Of a stretch of 64,000 nucleotides of DNA, positions 1-11,203 are shown piece by piece. The first letter of the stretch is position 1, and every line of letters starts with the position of its first letter. Both the position numbers and the translations under genes were made by a program. The stretch lies in NCBI GenBank assembly GCA_905221605.1, contig CAJNDS010002182.1:491060-555059 (forward strand). The letters are read 5' to 3'. A model generated the notes under the pieces. The model was given only the letters and a program-made list of their open reading frames with translations, ran no database searches and was not told the origin of the DNA. The stretch comes from Symbiodinium natans (Eukaryota > Sar > Dinophyceae > Suessiales > Symbiodiniaceae).

Positions 1-292
1 CACGCGGACACGCGCACACGCGCACACGCGGACACACGGACACCCGGACACCCGGACACACGGACACACGGACACACGGACACACGGACACACGGACACA
101 CGGACACACGGACACACGGACACACGGACACACGGACACACGGACACACGGACACACGGACACACGGACACACGGACACACGGACACACGGACACACGGA
201 CACACGGACACACGGACACACACACGGAGACACACACACACACACAGAGACACACACACACACACATTCACACTCACACTCACCCACGCACT
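1..292. repeat. CACACGGA tandem repeat and CA-rich run
   Basis: From about 49 to 222 the sequence is a near-perfect tandem array of an 8-bp unit (CACACGGA, about 21 copies). It is preceded by CACGCGGA/CGCACA variants and followed by (CA)n with GAGA interruptions up to about 292. It touches the window edge, so its full length is unknown. There is no coding signal. Confidence 0.95.
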
Positions 293-1202
293 CACTCGCG
301 CACCTCTCTACTCTTTCTCAATAGATAAATTTGCATGTGGGGTGATCCGGTCCTTTAATTCAAGACTTGTCGCAAGACGTTGTCAGTCACAAAGTCGGGA
401 TTCAGATTTGTTGTCCGTGTTGGCCTGAGGTCAATCGCAGGATTTTCGTTTCAAGCCTCCAGTCGCCATCGTGCAAGCTTAGTGCTTGGAATCGGAAACC
501 GAGCAATCCGCAGCATGTTTTACAAATTCGCTGAGACAAAATGACAGTTTGATTGTGGGCTGGCCAGGAACTTGCACAGACGGCGCAAATGCCCAATTGT
601 TGGCTGCTTTGTACGACGGCTCATTACTGGCTCTGTCTTACGAACACTTGAAACCAGCGTGAAGCATGAACCGAGTTTGGCAAGGTGACGAGTTCCAAAA
701 CGAAATTCGCTAGGGGGGCACCAGAGTTTCGTCACTGTCGGCAAAAGACCGTTCAACACGGGGGAGATTCCCTTCGAGCCGCAGCACGCATGGAAAAATT
801 GATGCGTCGGCAGGTCCGTTTTTTTCCAGTTTCAGAACTGTTTCACAGACCCTTTGCCCATTTTGGTAAAATACGGTGAAAGGGTGTTTGATGGGAAGAC
901 ACCCTTGGATTCTGGTCAAAGCTTGATTTTCAAAACACAGAAGGCCCAGCACTGCCCAAACCCTCCGCAAAAGCCCAGCAAGTATTAGGCCTGTTAAACA
1001 GCTGCTTAAACCCTTTGCGCAGAAGGCCCAGCACGTGCCCGGCGAGTATTAGTGCTCTTCAAGTGCTGCCTAAACCTTGTGCAGAAGCCCAGCAAGCATT
1101 CGCTCTCTTAAACTGCTGCCGCGTGAACCTGGGTTCAAGCCTGAAGCTGCGTAGTTGTGAAACTTCAAAAAGGCACAAGTAGCTACGTCCGAACCATGCA
1201 GC
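293..1202. other. No gene recognised
   Basis: Short overlapping frames on both strands, none with splice-site support or a family resemblance. AGAAGGCCCAGCA-like and AGCCCAGCAAG-like motifs recur loosely at 940-1100, hinting at a decayed tandem repeat just before the 42-bp array. Confidence 0.5.
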
Positions 1203-1838
1203 GTGCCACATCCGAAAGATGTTGGTGTTGCTCCCATAGCAACTCTATCGCGCCCGAACGATGCTCGAATTGCTTCCGTAGCAGCCTTGCCGCGTCCGAT
1301 GTTGGTGTTGCTTTCGTAGCAGCCATCCGAACGATGTTGGTGTTGCGTCGCAGCTCTGCCGCGTCCGAGCGATGTTGGTGTTGGTTTCGTGACACCCTGC
1401 AAAATCCGAAGAATGTTGGTTTCGCTCCGTAAGCAGCCCATCCGCGTTCGCATCCGAACGATGTTGGTGTTGTTCCTGTAGCAGCCCTGCCACATCCGAA
1501 CGATTGGTGTTGCTTGTGTAGCCTGCCACATCCGAACGATGTTGGTGTTACTTGTGTAATCTTGTGTAGCAGCCCTGCCACATCCGAAAGCTATTGGTGT
1601 TGCTCCCGTCGCACCGTAGCAACCCTGCCACATCCAACGATGTTGGTGTCGCTACTGTAGCAGCCCTGCCATATCCGAGCGATGTTTGTGTTGCTCCCGT
1701 AAGCAGTCTATTACATCTCGAGGATGTTGGAGTTGCTCCCGTAGCAGCCCTGTCACATCCGAACGATGTGGGTGTTGCTCCCGTAGCCCGTACCAGCCTT
1801 TCCACATCCGAAGAATGTTGGTGTTGCTCCCGTGAACT
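1203..1838. repeat. 42-bp minisatellite array, about 15 units
   Basis: Units run CATCCGAACGATGTTGGTGT then TGCTCCCGTAGCAGCCCTGC, with basic period 42 bp. Indel variants run from about 29 to 52 bp. Clean 42-bp units start near 1450, 1630, 1672 and 1714. Because 42 is a multiple of 3 several frames stay open, especially on minus, but indels move the frame and no protein is supported. Confidence 0.9.
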
Positions 1839-2893
1839 GTGCAAATTTCAAATGCAACGTCCACAAAAGAGAAGGTCTCCGAATATCAAAAACTTTCATC
1901 CAGCAACTTAATGTGGCCACCAATGCCAAAAGAACTTCCCGAAGTACGCACGTCAGTTGCAGCTCAAACCTCTTCAAACGAACCGGGCGTAGTGGGTGCA
2001 ACGGAGGAAGTAGAGCCCATGAAACCCAAAGAATGGATCAGTTCCGGTGACTGCCTTGACTAATGCGACAAGCATGAAAGATCATTCGCAGACAGATAGT
2101 GGTCGCCCAGTGGAACTTTGGCCAGACCTCGTATCTCTCTGAACAAGCGATTGCCAACTGTTGGAGAGCGCCGCGCCCTATAAGGTACCTTCATATGGAA
2201 AAATGACTTGCTCAGACAATGACTTCTCAAGTTGTTTCCAAAACCATGGTTGCGCTCTTTGTGTGCTGATTCATACTGCCCACACGGTGCAACTTTCAGT
2301 GCGTAGCAATTTCAGCGGAAGGTCTTTTGTGATTCGAAAACGCCACAGATCTTGTTGATAAAAACCTTGTCAGAACTTGCCTTAATACAATGCCAAAGAC
2401 AACAGCCCAACCAGCGTATCCAGTTAAGGTTGTGGAATGCAAACATATGCAAACCCAAGCTGCGCGAGAAATGAATTGCCAGCCTATCCAATGCATGTGA
2501 AAGCCGCATTGAAGCTTGCGCCGCTTCAGTGGAATGGAGAATGCAGCAGAAAGCCAGCGCTACAGTAAACATCATCTCTGCCACTTCTGCATCCTGAAGC
2601 CCCAGCAAACCGTCCATGTACAATGAAAAAACTCAACAAGAAGATGCATGACCCCGCGCCTCTGGCAAACCAATGCGGAGGACATCGCACCAACTGGACA
2701 CACAGTGTATTATTAGAAGTCGTCGCCAGTACGAACACTAGTACTCCCTGGTCAGAAGAACGAATGCGTATAGTTTTGTGGGCTGCTTTGATATCCAATG
2801 AAAAGCCGGCCAAGACCTGGTGTGTAGGGAAGGAAGACTTCTGTTTCACACGCACAATTCGTGTTGCAAATGGAACTCTCCACAACCGGCCTC

Positions 2894-2928
<35 letters not shown>

Positions 2929-4074
2929 AGCGGACAGGTTCTCCGTGCTCTTCATGGACACACAGCCTCGGCATCACGGCCCAGTTGCGTCAGTTGACGA
3001 TCGATCGATCGGGAGATGCAGCAACAACGGGAAAAGAACAAGCATACGTGCTCCCTGAGGACTAGCTGCGTGACTTGCGTGTCTTCACAAGGTCCAAGGG
3101 GTATGCAGAGCCAATGACAGCGTCAGGCAGTGGGGCGTCTTCTTCGCATCCCGGAGATGCCGAGAAGCCAACGAAAGGGAACCTAGTGGAAACGATTGTT
3201 TTCACTACCTAAGCATGTATTGAGACTGAGACAAGTAGGTCAGGCTGGATCCTTACAATCGAGAAAAACGTATCCTTCCTCCTGCAAAATTTATCCACTT
3301 CCGCTTGCTGGTGCCTCTGTGGTTGGCCGTCGTCGCATCGTTGGAAATCTTGTTGATGTGAGTTTTCATTGTTGTTCGTCTTCCTCACTAAGAGACAGCT
3401 TTATTGCTTTCCAAGTCGTCATCGTGCAATTCGTCAGGCGTTTGGCTTGTGGACGACAATCGTTTCATTTTTCCCACGCTGACATGTCAGGGGGAAGCAA
3501 ATTTCAAGCAGCAACCGCATCACATGAACATTGACTATGTTTGCTACCACTCACAGTCCATGAAAGGCTTGGCGATTCAGCCAGTCTACGGAGCGTTGAG
3601 TGCGTGTTTGCTATCTAGAAAATGTGATGGCTTCGGCGGCTTTGGCAGGTGCGGTGTGGGAACATTCTTGCTTTCGAAGCAATGTCATGTAGATTTGACA
3701 TTCCAGACAGCAAATGGTTGGTCAACTTGCGCGCTTCTGCCAGTCCCAGACCCGGATGCGCGGCCAAGCAGCGCAGCCAGGCAGGGTTTTGATGTTGTCA
3801 GTCATGCGTGCTGTAGTTAACACGTGTTGTTTTGGTGGACACGTGTGGGTTTTCGATTCGTTGCGGTGACAACTGGTGATCAGTTTTGGGACCTAGGACT
3901 GGAATGCCTCGTCTGGCGCGGCCTCATAGTGCGGCCTCACCTGGCCGGGCAAGAACTTCAAGTGCCGTTCGGCAAAGTGCAAGACCTCAAAGTGTCGTTC
4001 GCGGGCTCTTCTGGCTCGTGGTTGATACAGTTGTTGCGTGTCGCTAGAACCGAATGTAGGGCAGCACGTTGCAG
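1839..4074. other. No gene recognised; contains a (CTG)n run
   Basis: No recognisable protein. A (CTG/GCT) trinucleotide run of about 10 units lies at 2897-2927; it reads as poly-Leu, poly-Ala or poly-Cys on plus and poly-Ser on minus, so the frames around it are uninformative. GATCGATCGATC lies at 3000-3012. Confidence 0.5.
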
Positions 4075-4434
4075 GTCAGCTCGATCTGGAACCAGTGCGG
4101 CCGTTGCAGCGAAAACATTGTCTCGTCGATGCAGATATTGTCGATTGTGCCTGTCGAAGTGTGCACCAAAGTATGTATGACCTAGGATTCTTACTGCGTG
4201 GGTCCAGTCTCATCACAAACTTGCATGGATCCAGTTGTTGCAAAGGTACCCAATTCCGGGCGATGTAGGGTATTATCAGCGTTGCACCCTCAGTGCCAAC
4301 ATCGTTGCATTTCCCAGTGCGGTTTCCATTGCATTTGCCAAACAGTCGGAAATTTTTCGGTTGCAGGTGCTGATGTGAAAGGCAGGATAAAAAAGCCGAA
4401 GTTAGACAAAGACATGGCCAAGCTCAAGGCTTGA
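4075..4434 (+). CDS. 3' exons of an unidentified gene
   Basis: Two exons are suggested. The first follows GTTGCAG at 4074 and reads GQLDLEPVRPLQRKHCLVDA onward to about 4180. The last follows a pyrimidine-rich acceptor (GGTTGCAG, 4366) and reads ADVKGRIKKPKLDKDMAKLK then Ala-stop at 4434. The basic Lys-rich tail directly after a good acceptor looks like a true C-terminus. The segment between is not resolved and may hold another exon near 4310. Function unknown. Confidence 0.35.
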
Positions 4435-4841
4435 CGTCGTACATCGTCACACGTACAGCTTTGTAAATCTGTGCTGACGTGGAAACGTTTTCGTGCTGCC
4501 AGGACCTCTTTGCATTTTGCGAAGACGCAAATTTCCGGGAGGCCATGATGGCATGTTTCCTTTGTTTGATCTGGCAGTCCGGAAATGCTTTTTGAGGTGC
4601 GGGCAATGGTCTCTCATTATCCGTATCTGTTGGGCCTGACAGATGCCCATGGATTCTCTGTAAGTGGCTCAGACATGTTTCTTCTCTTTTCTTCTGCATC
4701 AAACGGCATGTGTTGCCATTGCATATCATTGCATCACCATGCGCCGGTTTTTTATTCTTTGGCAGTACCGCAAGGCGTTGCACCATTCAGTGATGTCTGG
4801 GGAGCCCTCGTTTATCGCAAAGGCCGGTCCGCTTACAGCAG

Positions 4842-4990
4842 CCATTCTTAGCAATCATGCTGGCTGTGTTAGTTGTGATAATCGGTTCGTACAAGGTGCT
4901 GCAGTTGTACAGAGACCCGAAGACCTTTTCCATTAAGAATCTTATCTATGGCACCGAGGAGGACTTTGCTGCCCTGCAAAGAGAAGACAG
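4842..4990 (+). CDS. Transmembrane exon of unidentified membrane protein
   Basis: After an ACAGCAG acceptor the frame reads PFLAIMLAVLVVIIGSYKVL, an obvious transmembrane helix. A polar stretch with RDPKTFSIKNLIYGTEEDF follows, then QREDS. An internal ATG at 4857 could be a start, with the helix as signal anchor, but the in-frame residues before it are also hydrophobic, so an internal exon is equally likely. The downstream PDZ-like exon (5362) and another membrane-helix exon (5885) lie on the same strand and may be the same gene. The donor is not resolved; GAG|GAG near 4960 and CAG|GGG near 4992 are candidates. Confidence 0.4.
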
Positions 4991-5361
4991 CAGGGGCTTG
5001 ATCTTGACCCGCGCTGAAGGAGCTGATGCGTGATGTGGAGATGGGAGTCGAGGTGCTTGTTGTACTTGGATCGAAAGTAGCGCATCTTGTTGATTTTCAC
5101 TGCCCCGTGCGCTGCGCTGCTTGTAACATGCCCGGTGCCGGCTGAGTTTGCTGCAGCGGTTGCATGAGATTGCGTACACCTTGTCGTCAAGTCATTCGCT
5201 GAGATCGCATAAACACAACAGCTACGGGGTGACGGCAGCTTTGATGCAGGTTGTTGGCAGGAAGTCCGAGAATCATGTTGAGGCAGCTCAGCATGGGTGC
5301 TGTATGGCACTTGCCATTTTTCTTGTGGGGATGTATTGTTGCAAAATCGTTCGGTTGAGAG

Positions 5362-5437
5362 GCTACCGTGGTGTCAATTGGCAAAGGAACCAAAGCGGAA
5401 GAGGCTGGACTGATGCCTGGCGACCGACTTGAGGCCC
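5362..5437 (+). CDS. PDZ-like exon
   Basis: The reading ATVVSIGKGTKAEEAGLMPG then DRLEA matches the central part of a PDZ domain: a V-x-x-I strand, G-x-KAEEAGL helix start, then GDRL. It follows an AG|G acceptor at 5361 and ends before GTAAGA at 5438, a strong donor. Only about 25 residues of the domain are visible; the carboxylate-binding GLGF-type loop should lie in an upstream exon that was not found. PDZ domains bind protein C-termini or act in membrane proteases; which role applies here cannot be told. Confidence 0.45.
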
Positions 5438-5884
5438 GTAAGAGACTTGAGAGTAGCACGGTGGGATGCGCTGGCATACGTTGCGATACTTGGGGCGTGA
5501 GATATGTGGAGTTCGTCAGCAACTTGACACTTTCTTGATGCAGGCGTGCTGCTTCCTGTTTTTCTTGTTTGCTAAACCAAGACAGTGAGGTGAAATGGCT
5601 GAGGGTCTTCGTTTCGTTGCATGTTGGGTGGAGCGTGTTGTTGTGATAACTTTCTCTATATGTTCAGTCGTGCCTGGTTGTGCTTGGCGTTTTTTCGTTT
5701 CAACGGATTGTAGAACCGGAGCAGGGGACGTTTTTGCAAAAAAAATTCGGCCAGCATGGTGCACGGTAGACTTGAAAAGGTGTGAATGGGCTTGGATGAA
5801 AGTGCTACAAAATACAAAGCCCTCATGCGTGGCTTTACTTTCAAGCACATCCGGAGAGGATGATGTTGTGGTTTTGGTTTTCAG

Positions 5885-5990
5885 GCACATCGGTTTTGTT
5901 CAATCCAATCGCAATCATTGTGGACTTCTTTGTTACGTGTGCTTGCAGGCTTGCAGTGGCACCGGTTTCCTCAGCTATCGGCAACCGCCA
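5885..5990 (+). CDS. Transmembrane exon
   Basis: A pyrimidine-rich acceptor (GGTTTTGGTTTTCAG, ending 5884) is followed by GTSVLFNPIAIIVDFFVTCA then CRLAVAPVSSAIG, a long hydrophobic segment typical of a membrane helix. Same strand as the exons at 4842 and 5362. The product is not recognised and the donor is unresolved. Confidence 0.4.
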
Positions 5991-6218
5991 CCACTGTCCA
6001 CAGACATTTTGGAAGCATTGAGGCCTTGCAGCTGATGTTACATCTTATGTCTCGCCGTGCAAGAGCTTCCAGGAGCAAGTATATCTCTACTAGCTTTGGC
6101 TTTCCCGTGACTCTCGAGTTCAGAGGGTGCTTCGCTCAGCTTGTTACGATTTTCAGCACACAAATCCATGAGGTATCACACGGTCACTCATTTTATGGTT
6201 TTGGTGCAAATACTGCAG

Positions 6219-6390
6219 TAAAGTTTCGAGCGTACACGAAGCTGACAAGATCATGCGAGAAGTCCCGTGGCCAAGGAATGCTGCTGTCGAGATTTTAGCG
6301 AAGGATGGTTGGACTCCGACCCATGGCGCTGCAGGATCAGCCCTCGCGACTTCGTGTGCACATGCCTTTGAAAGCTCGTCGTAGCTTCGT
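6219..6390 (+). CDS. Exon of unidentified gene
   Basis: After TACTGCAG at 6218 one frame reads KVSSVHEADKIMREVPWPRN, then AAVEILAKDGWTPTHG, with balanced composition. It probably belongs to the same transcription unit as the neighbouring membrane exons. A second frame running to 6613 (SFVIFTAGGRGAHGDKHILW and onward) may be the next exon. Function unknown. Confidence 0.3.
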
Positions 6391-6984
6391 AATCTTCACA
6401 GCTGGAGGAAGAGGTGCTCACGGAGACAAGCACATTCTGTGGCAGCTCCTGAACGAAGAGGACCAGACACTGTGGCACAGCGGCATGTTGTCGAACGTGC
6501 AAACTAATGGCTCTAGTGACTCTCCCTCTTGGGAGGAGAAAGCTGGCCTGGTACAAGACATGACGGGATGCACGCCCGGACACTGGCTGGGAGCACGGAC
6601 TCCAGTCGGATGACTTGGTTTGATGCGTGAGCTTGGTCTTACTTGCAGGGCTCAGATTGAGAAGCAGATGAGGCAGTTTGCGCCTGAGATTTGGATGTAG
6701 GTTCGAGTGCCGACTGCATGGTACACTGTGCAAGATTACGTTAACGGGGCCAGTGTGTGGAAAGTACAATGGGGTCAGACCATGATCAGAGATCCCAGAC
6801 ACGATGTACGACGGATGGTAGTGCGAGCAGTCAGTTCCAGTCTCCTGCAGGCGGTTTTCCTGTGATGGTTCGATGTCCCGAGTGAAGTGGAGAGGTGGAA
6901 ACGTGGTAGGATTTGGCAGGATGGTGCTTGTACACGCACACAGAGATCGCAAGAGCTCCCCCTGATTATGATTCACGATGGTTT

Positions 6985-7150
6985 TCTGGCACTGATCTTC
7001 TTTGTATCCTTCCCTCCTGGAGTCCTAGAGTTTCGAAAGCAGCTCAGTCTCCTGAACAATGAGTTCCGTGCCCTGAGGCGAGCCAATCGTCGCCCATTGA
7101 GTGCTGGGCCCTGTGGATCCGGTTGGAAGCGTCGCCCAGCGAAGAAGGCC
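6985..7150 (+). CDS. Hydrophobic plus basic-helix exon
   Basis: The frame reads a hydrophobic stretch (FLALIFFVSFPPGVLEF) followed by a charged helix (RKQLSLLNNEFRALRRANRR), as at a membrane helix and its cytosolic flank. Minus-strand frames here are less protein-like. It may be the 3' part of the membrane-protein gene starting near 4842. No family was recognised. Confidence 0.3.
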
Positions 7151-10100
7151 AGGGTATTTACTGGAGCATGTAATGTGGCGCGGCTGCTTCTGCCGATCAT
7201 GCTGATCCCAGCGACACACTGCAGAGTGTCATGTTGCACTGGAATCACAGCTGCCAGAATCATGTTTCGCTTGGTTGTTCTGGACCGATCGGTTTGTCGG
7301 TGAATACGCGCCTTTACTTTGGCTGTGGTCCCTTTGGTCTCCAGGCTTCCGATGGTCCCCTGGTCGTCTGGGCTGGCCCCCTATCCTTGTAGCAACAAGG
7401 ACTAACTACCACCGCAATAGTAGCAGCGGTAGCAGTAACGGGACAGTAATAGGCCCTTTTTCAAGACTTCTGATGTGGGCATGACTGTGGGATTGGGGGG
7501 TATCTGTTTGCATACAAGACAGGCTTTGGCCTCAGGCCAAATGGCAGGCCAAATCACGCTCTCGCTTTTGCACGGTTCAACTTTTAGATCATCCTGGCTT
7601 GCTGTCCGGGCCTCCAATGACCGTGTGCGGGGGTAGCCTGATAGGTGAGGAATTCGCAAGCTGCAAGTTGTGACCAGGGAGAACTGTGAAGGTTTGGAGG
7701 CGTTTGTGCTTTGCCGGCGCGAGCCGTGTGTCACATGTGCAAAAAAACGTAGGCGAGTTTGCTCACTTGCACTTCCTTGTTCCACTGTAGAGTCAGATTC
7801 ACTCTGAAAGGCCTCGCTTCGGCCAGTGTCCAAGCTTGTCCCGTTCCCAGATGGGAAGGCTTTTCAAATCAGTCTGTGAAGAGAAGTGGCAGAATGGCAG
7901 AATGGGTTCCAACTTCACAGGTTCTGGCACCACCCTCCACCGATGCTGAGGAGATCGTACGCTCAGACAGGCCCTCAGAAGTGCAACAAGCTGCTCCCTG
8001 GGTTCATAAGCTTTCGATGATCATGGAGCGGCGGTGAACCTGCAATTCAAGCAGTGAGTCAAGCAAGTGTGCAGCTGCAGCCCGTTCAACGTCCTTTTTG
8101 TTGTGCATGTCGATGCGGACGATGCACAAAGGCGTCGCGCTTGTCAGCGGCACCAGCACCTTGCGTAAGCCCCGCTCTCAGAGAACGGCTTGCTGGTCTA
8201 CTTGGATGCTTTTTGCGTTTACTTCTTACTCATCGCAAAAAGGCCATTTGGAGCACGTCCATAGAGCCATATGGAGCCCAGGTCGTCCAATGTCTCCAGC
8301 CTCTCCTGTGGCTCGAGATGACACGATGGGCAGTGTTGCGATTGGCACGAGTGGAACTGGCCGTGCAGCGAGATCAGGGAGCATCGGAGCAACAGCAACT
8401 AGTTTGCATTGTGGCAAAAGTGGCATGGCAGAGCTTAGCACATTTGAGGACCGCTAGTTTTGACTCCATGGGCAGTTCAACTCTTCCGAGCGTTCAGGCA
8501 AAGGACTTGGCCAAGATGATGCAGCAGAGCGGCAACAAGCCAGGTCACGTCGACCTCTAGCAGGCAGCAGATTGCATTGGACTTCCCCAGCATCGTTTGT
8601 TCATGTAACCGCATGATGCATCGGAGACGAAGTAGGTGCACTACATCACTCAAACCAGCCGAAAGAACCCGAAATTTGCTGAGACCTTCAGCGGCCATCG
8701 TCCGAATGAGCCACTCCAACCTTCCTTGGGTTTCGGTAGCCAGAACCTCTCACCACGAGGTGCAATCTGGGCCATGGCTGTGGGGTGGCTTTAGCGTTGC
8801 CCTCATGGCTCATATTATCCAGGTCTGAAGATCAGAGGTACAGGAATAACGCAGGATGCATGCTTCATCGTCGCAAGTGGTTCGGAGACTCAGATCTTCA
8901 GGCGACGTGCGGAGCGAGTGGCTTCAGAATGTGTCCTCCTTGGACATCAACTAGCATGAACTAGCTTCCCCCCCGCGTCTTACATTCCGGTTTCTCTTCA
9001 GGCAAAGGCCGTGTCAGGTCATGATGGTCATGACTTCTTGATTCGTGTTCCTGTTTCATTTCCCGTGCACGTAGAGAGGGGTACGATGCGGCGCTTTGCA
9101 CCCAATAGGAAACCAATTTGGACTGGCGCCTCATGAGCCGATTTAACCAGCACATTCCTGCAGCGCAACAGCATCGCAAAAGCTGTCCCTCATGTTAATG
9201 GGTGCCACAGAAATCTGGGAACTAAAGCCTGCATACAAGCCAGAAACGCACAGGTTCAGCAAAGTTTGCCGGTGTACAGAGCACCTGCAGGCGCTGAAGA
9301 CCTTGCATCAAGACAGTGAAAACCAGCGAAATGTTCGACAACTCGGCGATGCCATATGAACACCACCACGGACCGAAGGGGAGGAGGAATGGAGACCCCC
9401 CCCCCCCGACTTGGAGCCGCTCCCCTCACCGCGCATCATGAAATAAGTCCCCCAACTCAACTCCTCCCCAAGTGCTCTCAGATTTGAGAAGCTTCTCCAT
9501 TTTTGAGAAGCCCATTTGCTTGAAGCCTCTCAGGGGAAATCCAACTCGTGTCAAACGCCTTTAAGTTGGGGGACCAATTTGGCTCCCGGAACAACAGTGT
9601 TGTCAAGATTGTCATGAGTGTGCAATGCCAAGATGGGGCAAGCTGGAGTGGGATGTGTCCCATGAAGCAGTTTGGGCCCTCTTCTTGATTCGCTTCATGA
9701 CATGCGCCGCATATCAGAATCAACTGCCAGATGTTTCTTGTAGATTCCTCCACATGTTTCTCCAGATTGCTGATGCACCGTGCGTTCAGAATTGCATTGG
9801 CGTGCAGGCCGCTTTCAATCCTGAGACTTCTGGAGCATTGGCATCTGTCAAGCAAGTTCATGAAGCTTGCCACGGAATGGGATGGATGGTAGGACGCCCC
9901 CCTTACCATGACCTGTAAAGCTCATTACAATTCAAGAACTTTCTTGCTTGAGCGTTTGTATATGCCTTGCAGACGCCATACGTTTATTATTTCGACACCT
10001 CAATGTGTTGCAATGCTGTGTAGCCAGATCTAGAGGAGTCCTTTTTGTGGAAGAGTTTACCAGGATGTGAGGTCAGCAGAAATTGTCTGTTGAATATGGA

Positions 10101-10652
10101 TTGTCTGATGCGCGTCGTGATTCCTGACAGTTTCCGGCTGTCTAGCTGTCTCGAAAATAGTTCTTCAACAGTGGACGGCTTGACCGCACTCTCTGGCACA
10201 CATGGTTGCTCTTTGTTCAAGCTCTTGAGTGTTATTGCAGTTGCAGAAAGTCCAGGGGAAAGTCCAGGGTAGTCGTCCCTGCTGTTTCACTTGGCAGTGG
10301 AAATCTTTGTGGCATGACGCCGCAGTGTGTCAGTGCCCGCCCGCATGTGCCGCCCCCATAAAGGACCATACGGCTTGGCAGGCGCCAAGTTTCTTGTTTA
10401 TGCGCGCTATAGAGTCTAGGTTTGCACGCCAGCCCTTGCTCCTGTATGGCTCCTTGCAGAATGCATTTACGCTTCGGCGATAAAGCGTGGGCGTGGAGAT
10501 GTTCTGCAACATGTTCCGTCCAGCAAAGCGACTGTGGAATATTTGTCATCGTCAATGTTCACCAACACGCAACATCCTTGTATGCATTGGAAGTCATTGA
10601 GAGAACATGTGCTTGGCGGGTCGTTAAGTTATGGGTTGCTTTCATCATGCAG
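7151..10652. other. No confident gene; scattered open frames
   Basis: Open frames occur on both strands (8054-8560 on plus; 9478-9909 on minus against 9625-9918 on plus). Opposing frames look equally plausible and no splice chain or family match was found. A C-rich patch with 14 consecutive C lies near 9395-9410. TTGAGAAG followed by its near copy lies at 9484-9510. Confidence 0.4.
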
Positions 10653-10766
10653 CGCATAGTTTACCGCTTTGTCCATAAGAATCCATGGCGCCCTGAAGCG
10701 TTGCTCCCGTGTCTCCGGTTCAGAAGATTCGACGTGTATACGGACTCAGTCGATGACATGGACTAA
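10653..10766 (+). CDS. 3' terminal exon, unidentified protein
   Basis: After the acceptor TTCATCATGCAG the frame reads RIVYRFVHKNPWRPEALLPC, then LRFRRFDVYTDSVDDMD and stop at 10766. An acidic C-terminus after a basic-aromatic segment is a credible protein end. The same frame is open upstream of the acceptor, so the exon could be longer. Product unknown. Confidence 0.35.
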   Translation, partial: RIVYRFVHKNPWRPEALLPCLRFRRFDVYTDSVDDMD

Positions 10767-11203
10767 TTAGAGCGCGGAAGCCATGCGTCAGTAATGGCTA
10801 GCGGCCAGATTAAAGTTTTCAGCACTCACTTCTCACATGCCACGCGCGTTGTTCGACTTCTTTGCTGAAGCTTTGAGGTAGGAAAATGCCCCCAAGAGCC
10901 AAAGGGCCCTCTGGCAGTTCTCGGCGTCCAGGGAGTGCACAGCAAGTCGAGCAGCTCTGCAATCGGCGAAGTAGAGACCTTCAGTGACCTTCAGCCTTCC
11001 TTTAGGTGTTGGGAGTCGTGACCTGACGAGTTTGAAGGGCTGAGAGGGCTTAGAGTCTACAGGGCTTCTACTATATGGTTGAGTCTAGATTCTAGATACT
11101 GCTTTCATGTCCTATGGCTGCAGCTACGGACAGAGGCACCCTTGCGTTCGTTTCCTGTTGCCAGTCCTGTCTCGGCATGTGACACTGTGAAGCTGGTTTG
11201 CAG

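Noticed and set aside
1070-1633. Minus frame with WQGCYGATGATPI repeats as a repeat protein
   Set aside because: The 42-bp minisatellite has frame-breaking indels between units and no start or splice context.
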